Position numbers and translations under genes: made by a program
The notes under the pieces: model-generated
The model's input: the letters and a program-made list of their open reading frames with translations, nothing else
Told to the model about the DNA's origin: nothing
Database searches by the model: none
Assembly (NCBI GenBank): GCA_017304475.1
Contig: JAFKKV010000020.1
Coordinates: 153,996 to 217,995, forward strand
Reading direction: 5' to 3'
Length of the DNA stretch: 64,000 nucleotides
Source: Hyphomicrobiales bacterium
GTDB taxonomy: Bacteria; Pseudomonadota; Alphaproteobacteria; Rhizobiales; Phreatobacteraceae
Shown: positions 35,099 through 42,599 of the stretch, piece by piece
Numbering within the stretch: the first letter of the stretch is position 1
How the letters are laid out: every line of letters begins with the position of its first letter

Positions 35099-35590
35099 CC
35101 GAAGACCCCGCTCCGGCCCGCCGGCTTCGGCCGGCGCGCAGCCATGGTCGCCGCTCACATTGGCGATGACCCGGTGGAGCAGGACGGTGAGCTTCTCGAT
35201 ATCCGCCTGGTCGAAACCCGCCAGTGCTTCCTGATTGCCTTGGGACAGGATGGTCCGCGCCGGGCCGATCCGCGCCAGCGCGCTGTCGCTCAGCGAGATC
35301 AGGCTGCTTCGGCCATCCGTCGGATCAGGCTCGCGGCAGATCAGGCCGTCGCGCTCCATCCGCGCGAGCAGTTGCGCCATGCTCGGCTGCTCGACGCCGG
35401 CCAGCCGCGCCAGCTCCTTTTGCGACAGGCGCGCGCCGTCCTTCAGCGGCACCAGCACTGAAAACTGACTGACGCTGATGCCGATATCGCGGAGCCGCCC
35501 ATCGGCGACCCGCGCCAGCATGCGCGCCGCCGTCGCGATGAGCAGGCTGGGCATCGTCCGGGGCTGCCAGGTCTCCGCGGCGTCAGACAT
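35087..35590 (-). CDS. MarR-family transcriptional regulator
   Basis: A 167-residue winged-helix protein. The HTH is LSQKELARLAGVEQPSMAQL and the wing LICREPDPTDGRSSLISLSD carries the family-typical DPxDxR motif. MarR proteins bind palindromes as dimers and release them on binding small phenolics or toxic compounds. The gene is divergent from a flavin monooxygenase gene over 85 bp that contain two AT-rich palindromic sites, making that gene its probable target along with itself. No Shine-Dalgarno is seen before ATG 35590. Confidence 0.9.
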   Translation of the reverse strand: MSDAAETWQPRTMPSLLIATAARMLARVADGRLRDIGISVSQFSVLVPLKDGARLSQKELARLAGVEQPSMAQLLARMERDGLICREPDPTDGRSSLISLSDSALARIGPARTILSQGNQEALAGFDQADIEKLTVLLHRVIANVSGDHGCAPAEAGGPERGLRSGR

Positions 35591-35601
35591 TTATATTGCA
35601 T

Positions 35602-35643
35602 CCTATTTAGATATTTACATTGGTACCTATATAGATATATAGG
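35602..35643. promoter_or_regulatory. Tandem AT-rich operator between marR and the monooxygenase
   Basis: CCTATATAGATATATAGG at 35626-35643 is a perfect palindrome with 8-bp arms and a GA spacer. A degenerate copy, CCTATTTAGATATTTACA, lies at 35602-35619, exactly 24 bp away. The DNA around both is far AT-richer than the rest of the window. Site 2 abuts the ribosome site of the first possible start of the monooxygenase, a good place for repression. Binding by the MarR protein is inferred. Confidence 0.72.
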
Positions 35644-35675
35644 AGCCTATGAACAGACTATCGCAGGAGGCACCG

Positions 35676-37151
35676 ATGCCGCAACATCCCACGATCGCAA
35701 TCGTCGGCGGAGGGCTGGGCGGCCTGACGCTCGCCCGCATCCTTCACCTGAACGGCATGGCTGCAACCGTGTTCGAGCTGGACGCGCACCCGCTCGCGCG
35801 GCCGCAGGGCGGATCGCTCGACATGCATGCCGAGACCGGGCAGCGCGCCCTGCGCCTCGCCGGTCTCGAGGACGCTTTCCGCACGCTCGCCCGTTATGAG
35901 GACCAGGGTGGCAAGGTCTACCACCCCGATGGCCGGCTGCTGTTCGAGGAGACGGATTTCGAGGGCGACCGGCCGGAGATCGACAGAACCCAGCTGCGCC
36001 AGCTGCTGCTGGATGCGCTGCCCGAAGGCATGGTCCGGTGGGGGCAAAAGGTCGCGGCCGTGCGGCCGCTCGCCGATGGCCGCCATGCAGTGGTGGTCGA
36101 GGGCGGTCCGGATGAAGCTTTCGATCTCGTGGTCGGCGCTGACGGAGCCTGGTCGCGCGTGCGTCCACTGGTTTCGAGCGCCACGCCCTTCTACGAGGGG
36201 GTGACCTTTGTCGAACTGGGCATCGACGATGTCGACAGGCGCCATCCCGCGATCGCCGCCCTGGTCGGGCGCGGCAAGATCTTCGCGAAGGGGCGATCAC
36301 GGACACTGGTCGCCCAGCGCAGCTCCAACGGCCATATCCGGGTCTATGCGGCGCTGCGCATGGCCGAGAACGCGCTCGAGCTGGATCGCACCACGCCGGG
36401 CTGGGCGGTGGCGCAGCTCGCCGCGCATTTCGACGGTTTCGCACCCGCATTGCTCGAACTCATCATGCAAGGGGAACTGCTGGCCCTGCGGCCGATGTAT
36501 GCCCTGCCGGTCGGCCATCGCTGGGACAACCGGCCGGGCCTCACGCTGATCGGCGACGCCGCCCATCTGATGTCGCCGTTCGGCGGCGAAGGCGCCAATG
36601 GCGCCATGGCCGATGGCGCCGATCTCGCCCTGGCGCTGGCGCGCGGCGGCGACTGGCGCCGGGCGGTGGCGGATTACGAGGCGATCATGGTCCCGCGCGC
36701 GAGCGAAGCGGCACGCGGTGCGGCCGAAGGCCTGAGCGGCGCGGTCGCGGAGGATGCCCGCGACCATGTGCTCGAGCATTTCCAGTCGATGCAACAGGAG
36801 GGCGACGCGGCCCGGCGGACCGAAGAACTCTCTGTGCCACGCGAGGTGTTCGAGACTCGCATGGCCGAGATGACCGCCAATGCCGAGATCCGCAAGAGAG
36901 TGAACGCCGCGTGCCGCTTCGACCTTTCCGGGCCGAATGGCGGCAGCTGGATCGCCGATTTCCGCGAAGGCAGCGCCGGTGTCCGGCGGGGCGACGAGGC
37001 GGTGCAGTGCACGATCGCCATGCGGGACGACGACTTCACCGCCATGGTCGCGGGCCGGTTCAACGCCCGCATGGCCTTCATGGGCGGCCGGCTGAAGGTC
37101 AAAGGCGACATGGCGGTGGCGATGACGCTCGGCGAGATCCTTGAAAGGTGA
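35676..37151 (+). CDS. TetX-like flavin monooxygenase fused to an SCP2-type domain
   Basis: 491 residues in two modules. Residues 1 to about 370 are a group A flavin monooxygenase: AIVGGGLGGLTLARIL for FAD, the mid-chain VVGADGAWSRVR, and GLTLIGDAAHLMSPFGGEGAN for the flavin ribityl site. Residues about 385-491 (RFDLSGPNGGSWIADF to MGGRLKVKGDMAVAMTLGEIL) look like an SCP2 sterol-carrier fold, which binds hydrophobic ligands. TetX-like enzymes hydroxylate aromatics or antibiotics and usually end after the first module. ATG 35676 follows AGGAGG at ideal spacing; ATG 35649 is an alternative. Confidence 0.85.
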   Translation: MPQHPTIAIVGGGLGGLTLARILHLNGMAATVFELDAHPLARPQGGSLDMHAETGQRALRLAGLEDAFRTLARYEDQGGKVYHPDGRLLFEETDFEGDRPEIDRTQLRQLLLDALPEGMVRWGQKVAAVRPLADGRHAVVVEGGPDEAFDLVVGADGAWSRVRPLVSSATPFYEGVTFVELGIDDVDRRHPAIAALVGRGKIFAKGRSRTLVAQRSSNGHIRVYAALRMAENALELDRTTPGWAVAQLAAHFDGFAPALLELIMQGELLALRPMYALPVGHRWDNRPGLTLIGDAAHLMSPFGGEGANGAMADGADLALALARGGDWRRAVADYEAIMVPRASEAARGAAEGLSGAVAEDARDHVLEHFQSMQQEGDAARRTEELSVPREVFETRMAEMTANAEIRKRVNAACRFDLSGPNGGSWIADFREGSAGVRRGDEAVQCTIAMRDDDFTAMVAGRFNARMAFMGGRLKVKGDMAVAMTLGEILER

Positions 37152-37206
37152 CGACGCTCACCGATCGGCAGGCGCGACAGGCCCCGTGCGGGCGGAAAGC
37201 GCCGCC

Positions 37207-37320
37207 ATGACCGACCTCATCTGGTTCTGCTTGCTGTGTGAAGCCCGCGGCCATGGGATCGCCCTGCTGATCACGGTCATCGCCCTGCTCGCCGCGGCCA
37301 CGACGATCTCCCTCAAATAG
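37207..37320 (+). CDS. Possible small membrane protein (37 aa)
   Basis: ATG 37207 to TAG 37318-37320 encodes 37 residues, MTDLIWFCLLCEARGHG then the helix IALLITVIALLAAATTI and a final SLK. The hydrophobic helix with a basic end is protein-like, and the region between the flanking genes is otherwise empty. The ribosome site is poor and I recognise no family, so this is tentative. Confidence 0.35.
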   Translation: MTDLIWFCLLCEARGHGIALLITVIALLAAATTISLK

Positions 37321-37355
37321 ATGATCACCTGCCGGGCGGCAGGCGATCCGGAGCG

Positions 37356-38573
37356 TCAGGGTGTCGCCGGCGCCCCGCCCCGCGAGGTCCGCATGGCGAC
37401 CAGCGAGGTCAGCGCCAGCAGGATGATCACCGCGCCATAGATGTCGCTCGACAGGCCGAGGCCGAGCAGCGGGGCGGCAAGGCCGGCCATGATCGCCGGC
37501 AGGCTGAAGGCGAGATAGCTCTCGACATAGAAGGCCGCGAGCAAGCCGGCCCGCTCGCTCGGCGCGGCGAGCGGGATGACCGACCGGAATGTCCCGGAAA
37601 AAGCCGAACCGAAGCCGAGACCGGCGATCACCGTGCCGACCAGCATGAGCGGCACGCGTTGCGCATGCACGCCGGCAAGCGTGAACGCGACGCCCAGCGC
37701 CAGCACCGAGGTCCCCACCGTCAGCATGGTCGTGGCGGTCAGCCGCCGCACCAGCACGACCGCAACGGCGGCAGCGAAAGGCAACGCGGCCACTACCATG
37801 CCGCCGATGAAGGGCGAGGTCAGGCCGGTGGCGACCCGGACGAGCGAGGGCATGAGCGAGAAATAGAAGCCGCCCAGCGCCCAGGTGGCGATATTGACCG
37901 GTGTCACCCGGGCCAGCGCCTTCAGCGCCTGCGGCGGCACGCTGACATGAGGACGGAGGGAGGCAAGAGCCCCCGGCCGCCTCTCGGCCGTTTCCGGCAT
38001 GAACCAGAGCATCGAGGCTGCCAGGGCCGAGACGGTCAGCAAGACGATGTAGATCAGCTGCGTCGGCGCCGGCGCGAAAGTAACGAGGGCGCCCGACCCA
38101 AGGGCACCGAGCGTCAGCCCGGCAAAAGCGGTGACGCTGTTATAGAGCGGTCCCTGGACCCGGTTGGTGTCGAGGATGGTCGCGCCGAGCGTGGTCGTCG
38201 CGGCGCCGGTGGCAAAGCCCTGCACCACCCGCGCCAGCGTCAGGGCCGCCGCCGTGTCGGCCGCGATGAACATGACCATGGCGATCGCATTCAGGATCAG
38301 CGCGCCGAAAATGACCGGCCGCCGGCCGATATGGTCGGACAGCGAACCGACCGTCAGCAGCGCCGTCAGCAGGCTCAGCACATAGGCCGAGAAGATCACC
38401 GTCAGGACGGCCGGCGAGAGCCCCATCATCTCCTGGTAATGGCGGTAGAGCGGCGTCGGCGCGCTGCCGCTGGCCGAAAAGGTGGCGGCCGTGATGACGG
38501 CGAAGACGGTCATGGCACGGGTTGAGAAGAAGGCTCCCTGGTCGGGCTCGGCGGTAGCGGCTGCACAGCTCAT
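37356..38573 (-). CDS. MFS transporter, DHA-type efflux family
   Basis: A 405-residue major facilitator protein with about twelve helices. Motif A between helices 2 and 3 reads GSLSDHIGRRPVIFGALIL, and SGSAPTPLYRHYQEMMGLSP in helix 1 is typical of drug-proton antiporters. Probably exports a toxic compound across the inner membrane. ATG 38573 has GAGGTG upstream. A 16-bp sequence 24 bases before the start recurs upstream of the tetR gene, so it is probably repressed by that regulator. Confidence 0.88.
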   Translation of the reverse strand: MSCAAATAEPDQGAFFSTRAMTVFAVITAATFSASGSAPTPLYRHYQEMMGLSPAVLTVIFSAYVLSLLTALLTVGSLSDHIGRRPVIFGALILNAIAMVMFIAADTAAALTLARVVQGFATGAATTTLGATILDTNRVQGPLYNSVTAFAGLTLGALGSGALVTFAPAPTQLIYIVLLTVSALAASMLWFMPETAERRPGALASLRPHVSVPPQALKALARVTPVNIATWALGGFYFSLMPSLVRVATGLTSPFIGGMVVAALPFAAAVAVVLVRRLTATTMLTVGTSVLALGVAFTLAGVHAQRVPLMLVGTVIAGLGFGSAFSGTFRSVIPLAAPSERAGLLAAFYVESYLAFSLPAIMAGLAAPLLGLGLSSDIYGAVIILLALTSLVAMRTSRGGAPATP

Positions 38574-38596
38574 GATGGCACCTCGCGGAATGAATT

Positions 38597-38612
38597 TAAG
38601 ACGACTGGTCAT
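38597..38612. promoter_or_regulatory. Putative TetR operator, MFS gene copy
   Basis: TAAGACGACTGGTCAT is found here, between the tetR stop and the MFS start. The reverse complement of the same sequence with one change is upstream of tetR. Its GACyGGTC core is palindromic, resembling operators of TetR regulators in the LmrA/NemR-like group. Confidence 0.65.
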
Positions 38613-38669
38613 CTCAAAGGATGGCAATAGAAGCCCGATACCGCCTCGTTTCGGCGGCATCGGATCGGT

Positions 38670-39245
38670 TCAGGTCAGGATTTGGCCGAAGGCGATCTGC
38701 ATGAAGCGGTCGAAGGACCGATTGTCCCTTTCAACCCGGCCGCGCAGCAGCGCGCCCTGATAGGCGTCCAGCAGATAGCCGGCGAGAATGCCGGCCTCGA
38801 CCTTGGTCGGGATTGATCCGTCGGCCTGGCCGTCCTTGACCGCCACCGCGATATCCTCGGTCCAGCGGGCATAGAGCCCGGCGAGGCTGTCGCGAATGAG
38901 CGGGCTCTGATTGGACATTTCCGCGCTGAAATTGCCAAGCAGGCAGCCGCGCTCGAAATTCGATTCGACCAGCCGCTCGTTCAGCGACTGAAAATAGCGG
39001 CGCAGCCGGTCCAGCGGCGCGATCGACGTATCGGCGAGGACGAGCCGGCGCGTGCTGGCCTTGCCGTAGCGCTCGACGATCTCGGCGCCGAGCGCTTCCT
39101 TGCTTTCGAAGTGATTGTAGAACGAGCCCTTGGGGACGCCGGCCAGCGCGGTGATTTCCTGCACGCCGACGCCGTTGAAGCCCTTTTCGAGAAGGGTCTT
39201 CAATCCAGCTTCGACGATCTGCTCGCGGGTGTTGTGTCTGGCCAT
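38670..39245 (-). CDS. TetR/AcrR-family transcriptional regulator
   Basis: A 191-residue TetR protein. The N-terminal HTH is VQEITALAGVPKGSFYNHFESKEALGAEIV; the C-terminal all-alpha ligand domain follows (ERGCLLGNFSAEMSNQSPLIR is characteristic of the TetR_C LmrA/YxaF-like group). ATG 39245 starts MARHNTREQIV, the standard opening; a TTG nine bases upstream is less likely. It lies 96 bp upstream of the MFS gene in the same direction. Matching operator sequences before both genes suggest it represses itself and the pump. Confidence 0.9.
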   Translation of the reverse strand: MARHNTREQIVEAGLKTLLEKGFNGVGVQEITALAGVPKGSFYNHFESKEALGAEIVERYGKASTRRLVLADTSIAPLDRLRRYFQSLNERLVESNFERGCLLGNFSAEMSNQSPLIRDSLAGLYARWTEDIAVAVKDGQADGSIPTKVEAGILAGYLLDAYQGALLRGRVERDNRSFDRFMQIAFGQILT

Positions 39246-39256
39246 GGCCAGCAAAT

Positions 39257-39272
39257 ATGACCGGTCGTCTTA
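39257..39272. promoter_or_regulatory. Putative TetR operator, tetR copy
   Basis: ATGACCGGTCGTCTTA, whose reverse complement matches the site before the MFS gene at 15 of 16 positions. The core GACCGGTC is a perfect palindrome. It ends about 11 bases before the tetR start codon, so binding would block initiation. Confidence 0.68.
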
Positions 39273-39351
39273 GAAATCAAGTCACGAAGCGGAGAGGACC
39301 GAGATCCGCACGCGCCAGGGTCTCGCGGCGGGCCGCCATACTTGTCTAAAA

Positions 39352-39366
39352 TATCATAAAATGATA
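39352..39366. promoter_or_regulatory. Palindromic operator upstream of the ParD-like antitoxin
   Basis: TATCATAAAATGATA is a perfect 6-3-6 palindrome 28 bp upstream of the antitoxin ATG in an AT-rich patch. ParD-type ribbon-helix-helix antitoxins bind such sites to repress their own promoter. Binding is inferred from position. Confidence 0.6.
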
Positions 39367-39394
39367 CTTTCCAGCCAACTGGAGAGATAGAGCG

Positions 39395-39673
39395 ATGGCA
39401 TCGAGCTACACGATCGGCCCTCATTTCGAGGGCTTCATCAAGCAGATGGTGCAAAGCGGCCGCTACGCTTCGGCGAGCGAAGTGATGCGCGACAGCCTGC
39501 GGCTGATGGAGGAGCGGGAAAAAATGCGCGCCGCCAAACTGGACACGTTGCGCGCGCAGATCAGGGCCGGGCTCGATAGCGGACCGGCCGAAGCGCTAGA
39601 CATGGCGGAGATCAAGGCCGAGGCCCGCGCTCAGCGCCGTCGTGCCAAGGCTGCCGCCGATCATGGCGAATAG
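39395..39673 (+). CDS. parD: ParD-family antitoxin without an intact toxin partner
   Basis: A 92-residue type II antitoxin. The N-terminal ribbon-helix-helix (SSYTIGPHFEGFIKQMVQSGRYASASEVMRDSLRLMEERE, described here by its ends at residues 3 and 42) and a charged helical tail match ParD. GGAGAG precedes ATG 39395. ParE toxin genes normally begin at the antitoxin stop. Here the frame at 39664 runs only MANRLDRLPGD before a TAG at 39697-39699, and the 32-bp inverted repeat begins seven bases later. The toxin therefore seems to have been deleted. Confidence 0.82.
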   Translation: MASSYTIGPHFEGFIKQMVQSGRYASASEVMRDSLRLMEEREKMRAAKLDTLRAQIRAGLDSGPAEALDMAEIKAEARAQRRRAKAAADHGE

Positions 39674-39699
39674 GCTCGATCGCTTACCAGGTGATTAGG
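39664..39699 (+). pseudogene. Possible ParE toxin remnant
   Basis: An ATG overlapping the end of parD opens a frame of 11 codons (MANRLDRLPGD) and stops at 39697-39699. The position is exactly where a ParE toxin starts, and no ParE-like sequence follows; instead an inverted repeat occupies the DNA. The remnant is too short for homology, so the call rests on gene order. Confidence 0.35.
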
Positions 39700-39706
39700 T
39701 TGAAGA

Positions 39707-39872
39707 CGTGGATGGCCGGGACAAGCCCGGCCAAGACGAACGGCGCGGCCTCCGACGACGGAACTGGTTTGGAAGCGCGCCGAAGGCGGGGAAGTGCGGG
39801 TCAAGGCTGGTCCCCGCAGAAGCAGGCCTCGCGGCTTTCGCGTCTTGGCCGGGCTTGTCCCGGCCATCCACG
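39707..39872. repeat. Inverted pair of 32-bp palindromic repeats (family A, copy 2)
   Basis: The 32-bp arms at 39707-39738 and 39841-39872 are perfect reverse complements. Each contains GGCCGGGACAAGCCCGGCC, a hairpin with 7-bp stem and 5-nt loop. The 102 bp between them hold no gene and do not resemble the interior of copy 1. This accounts for most of the gap between parD and pobA. Confidence 0.9.
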
Positions 39873-40036
39873 ACTTGAGCTTCCTGCTCACGCAAACCTG
39901 CGTTCGGTATCCCCGCTCCGCCACGCCCTCCCGATAAGCGAATTGAAAGACGCTCGCACGGTTTTCCATTGGTCCGGCCACTCCGGCGCACGTTAGAAGC
40001 CGCCGACCAACTGCGACATCAATGGGAATGCGGACC

Positions 40037-41212
40037 ATGAGAACTCAGGTCGGAATTGTCGGCGCGGGACCCGCGGGCCTGTTCCTCGCGCATCTCCTGG
40101 CGCGCCAGGGCATCGAGGCGGTGGTTCTCGAAGCCCGCAGCCGCGCCTATGTCGAGGGGCGGGTGCGGGCCGGCGTGCTCGAAGCCGGCACCATCGACAC
40201 GCTGAACAATCTCGGCCTCGGCGAACGCATGATGCGCGAGGGGCTCGTCGATAACGGCCTCGACATGCGCTTCAAGGGCCGCACCATCCATCTCGACCTG
40301 CCCGGCCTCACCGGCCGCGGCGTCAGGATCTATGGTCAGCAGGAGGTGGTGAAGGACCTGATCGCCGCGCGGCTCACGGCCGGGAGCCCGCTCGTCTTCG
40401 AGGCCAAGGTCGATCGCATCGAGGGCCTGGAGAGCGGCCGCCCAAGGGTCCACTACACCCATGACGGCATCGAGAAGGTCCTCGATTGCGACCTCGTCGC
40501 CGGCTGCGACGGCTTTCACGGCGTCAGCCGCGGCGCGGTGCCCGACGGTGTGATCGAAACCTATACGCGCAGCTATGACTTCGCCTGGCTCGGCGTGCTG
40601 GCGAAAGCAGCCCCGATCGCCGACATGACCTATAGCAATCACGACCGGGGCTTTGCCCTGTGCAGCCGCCGCTCGATGAGCATATCGCGGCTCTATCTGC
40701 AGGTGCCCGCCTCCGACGCGCCGGAGAACTGGTCGGACGCGCGCTTCTGGGACGAATTGCACATGCGCATGTTCGACGAGGGCCGATCGGAAATCAGGGA
40801 AGGCGAGATCTTCCAGCGCGATGTCGCCCAATTGCGCTCCTATATCGCCCACCCCATGCAATATGGAAACCTGTTCCTGGCCGGCGACGCCGTTCACATC
40901 GTGCCGCCGGCCGGCGCCAAGGGCCTGAACATGGCGGTGGCCGATGTCCGCGTGCTCGCACGTGCCATGGTCGGCTATTTCGCTACTGGCGCGCGCGCCG
41001 GCCTCGACCGCTACAGCGCCGACTGCATCGACCGGGTCTGGAAAACCATTCGCTTCTCGGTGTCGCTGACCGATCTCCTGCACAAATTCGATCACTATTC
41101 GCCGTTCCAGCGCGGCATGCAGATGGCCGAGCTCGACCATATCGCCGGCTCCGAAGCCGCCCGGAAGGTGATCGCCGAGCAATATGTCAACCTGAGCAAC
41201 GTCGCCGACTGA
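40037..41212 (+). CDS. pobA: 4-hydroxybenzoate 3-monooxygenase
   Basis: A 391-residue flavoprotein hydroxylase converting 4-hydroxybenzoate, NADPH and O2 to protocatechuate. FAD motif VGIVGAGPAGLFLAHLLA, then RVRAGVLEAGT, and FLAGDAVHIVPPAGAKGLNMAVADV. Residues equivalent to the well-studied Tyr201 (YSNHDRGFALCS), Ser212, Arg214 and Tyr222 of the Pseudomonas enzyme, and Tyr385 (AEQYVNL), are all kept. ATG 40037 gives MRTQVGIVGAGPAG, matching the family start; two earlier in-frame ATGs exist. It ends convergently with the tandem-HTH lysR gene, 19 bp apart. Confidence 0.93.
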   Translation: MRTQVGIVGAGPAGLFLAHLLARQGIEAVVLEARSRAYVEGRVRAGVLEAGTIDTLNNLGLGERMMREGLVDNGLDMRFKGRTIHLDLPGLTGRGVRIYGQQEVVKDLIAARLTAGSPLVFEAKVDRIEGLESGRPRVHYTHDGIEKVLDCDLVAGCDGFHGVSRGAVPDGVIETYTRSYDFAWLGVLAKAAPIADMTYSNHDRGFALCSRRSMSISRLYLQVPASDAPENWSDARFWDELHMRMFDEGRSEIREGEIFQRDVAQLRSYIAHPMQYGNLFLAGDAVHIVPPAGAKGLNMAVADVRVLARAMVGYFATGARAGLDRYSADCIDRVWKTIRFSVSLTDLLHKFDHYSPFQRGMQMAELDHIAGSEAARKVIAEQYVNLSNVAD

Positions 41213-41231
41213 GACCGGCCGGCGCGCCCGC

Positions 41232-42476
41232 TCACAACAGGTGGATCTGGCGGATGCCGTCCATCAGGAGGCGCGCGGCGATCGACGGCTTGCTGTCGGA
41301 CCGCTGGACGATGCCGATGCCGCGCCGGCTGGCCGGCAGCGGCAGGGGCAGCACTTCGAGTTCGCCGGCATCGATCTCGTGCTGGAACAGATGCGGCGAG
41401 GCGGCGGTGAGCAATTCGCTGCCGATCAGCAGGCCGCGGGTGATGGCGATATCGGCGGTTTCGACGATCACGCTCGGCTCGCGCAATTGGCGCTCGCTGA
41501 GCGACACCTCCAGCGCGGTCCTGGTCGAGGTGCCCCGCTGCGGCAGCACCCAGCGGGCGTCTTCCAGGTCGGAGAAGTCGATCGCCGCATGCATGGTCAG
41601 CGGGTGGCCCCGGCGCACGATGACGCCCAGCATGTCCTCGACCACGACCTCCGAGGACAGCCCGACCATATGCTCGGGCGGGCGCAGGCCGCCCAGCACG
41701 AAGTCGATATCGCCGGCGCGCAACAGCACGGCCAGGTGCTCGAACGTGCCCTCGACCGTGCTCACCTTCAGATTGGGATAGGTCTCAGTCAGCGCGATGA
41801 TGGCGCGCGGCAGGAGCCGGTTGCGGCCGAGCGACAGGGTGCCGACCACGACCTGGCCCGACACGCCGCTCTGCAGGGAGGCGACCTCGGCTTCGGCCTT
41901 GCGCAGCTCGGCGAGCGCGCGCCGGATATGCATCGACAGCATCAGGCCGAGCCCATTGGGCAGGATGCCGGTCGGGGTCCGCGAGACCAGCGTCACGCCG
42001 ATCCCCTGCTCCACCTCGCGCAGGACCTGGCTGACGGCCGGTTGCGAAATGCCGAAGCTGTCGGCGACCGCTCCCATATGCCGCTGCTCGATGAGATCGA
42101 CGAAGACCAGCAGCCTCTGCCGGCTCAGCGACAGGGAGAAGACCGGCGCATTGTCGTTCCAGCGCCCCTGCGGACACTGGGCGCGAAAGCCGCTGCGCGC
42201 CGCCTGCATTTCGGCGAAGGCGACCTCGACCCGCTCGAGCAGCACGCGGCCGAATTCGGTTAGCAGCATGCCATAGGCCCGGCGCTCGAACAGCGGCGCG
42301 TTGAGCCCGCCTTCCAGTTCCTTGATCGAGCGGGTGACGGCCGACTGGGCGCGATGAACCTCTTCGCTCGCCCTGATGACGCTGCCGGTACGGGCAACGG
42401 TGAGGAACGCGCGCAGATATTTCGGATTGATCGTCAGGGGATTGTGCCCCTGCGGGGCCATGCGTTCCGAGACCAT
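41232..42476 (-). CDS. LysR-type regulator with two N-terminal HTH domains
   Basis: 414 residues, about 100 more than a normal LysR protein. There are two complete HTH_1 units: residues about 16-75 (TVARTGSVIRASEEVHRAQSAVTRSI as helix region, given by its ends) and about 110-170 (DLIEQRHMGAVADSFGISQPAVSQVL, likewise), each followed by its own LysR-type linker. The substrate-binding domain occupies about 195-405. It is divergent from the isochorismatase/gallate dioxygenase genes, so it likely controls them in response to an aromatic acid. ATG 42476 abuts a motif also present upstream of the dioxygenase gene. Confidence 0.85.
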   Translation of the reverse strand: MVSERMAPQGHNPLTINPKYLRAFLTVARTGSVIRASEEVHRAQSAVTRSIKELEGGLNAPLFERRAYGMLLTEFGRVLLERVEVAFAEMQAARSGFRAQCPQGRWNDNAPVFSLSLSRQRLLVFVDLIEQRHMGAVADSFGISQPAVSQVLREVEQGIGVTLVSRTPTGILPNGLGLMLSMHIRRALAELRKAEAEVASLQSGVSGQVVVGTLSLGRNRLLPRAIIALTETYPNLKVSTVEGTFEHLAVLLRAGDIDFVLGGLRPPEHMVGLSSEVVVEDMLGVIVRRGHPLTMHAAIDFSDLEDARWVLPQRGTSTRTALEVSLSERQLREPSVIVETADIAITRGLLIGSELLTAASPHLFQHEIDAGELEVLPLPLPASRRGIGIVQRSDSKPSIAARLLMDGIRQIHLL

Positions 42477-42487
42477 ATAAGTCTTTT
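42477..42487. promoter_or_regulatory. ATAAGTCTTTT motif, copy 1 (regulator/isochorismatase divergent region)
   Basis: ATAAGTCTTTT directly abuts the start codon of the tandem-HTH lysR gene and lies in the 123-bp divergent region. The identical 11 bases occur at 43766-43776 before the gallate dioxygenase gene. In DNA this GC-rich the AT-rich repeat is notable and may be a recognition element for the regulator. Confidence 0.45.
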
Positions 42488-42599
42488 AGGTGCTGACATG
42501 ACGAGTTTCAACTATGCCGCCGCGCCCGCGCGCTGCACCTTCCCAAGACAAACATGCGTCTGAAGACGCCCTCTGGCCGACAAGACCTGGACCTCCCCA

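Noticed and set aside
32286..39872. CRISPR-like array from the repeated 32-bp sequence
   Set aside because: Only four copies exist, as two inverted pairs 7 kb apart, with no regular spacers and no cas genes.
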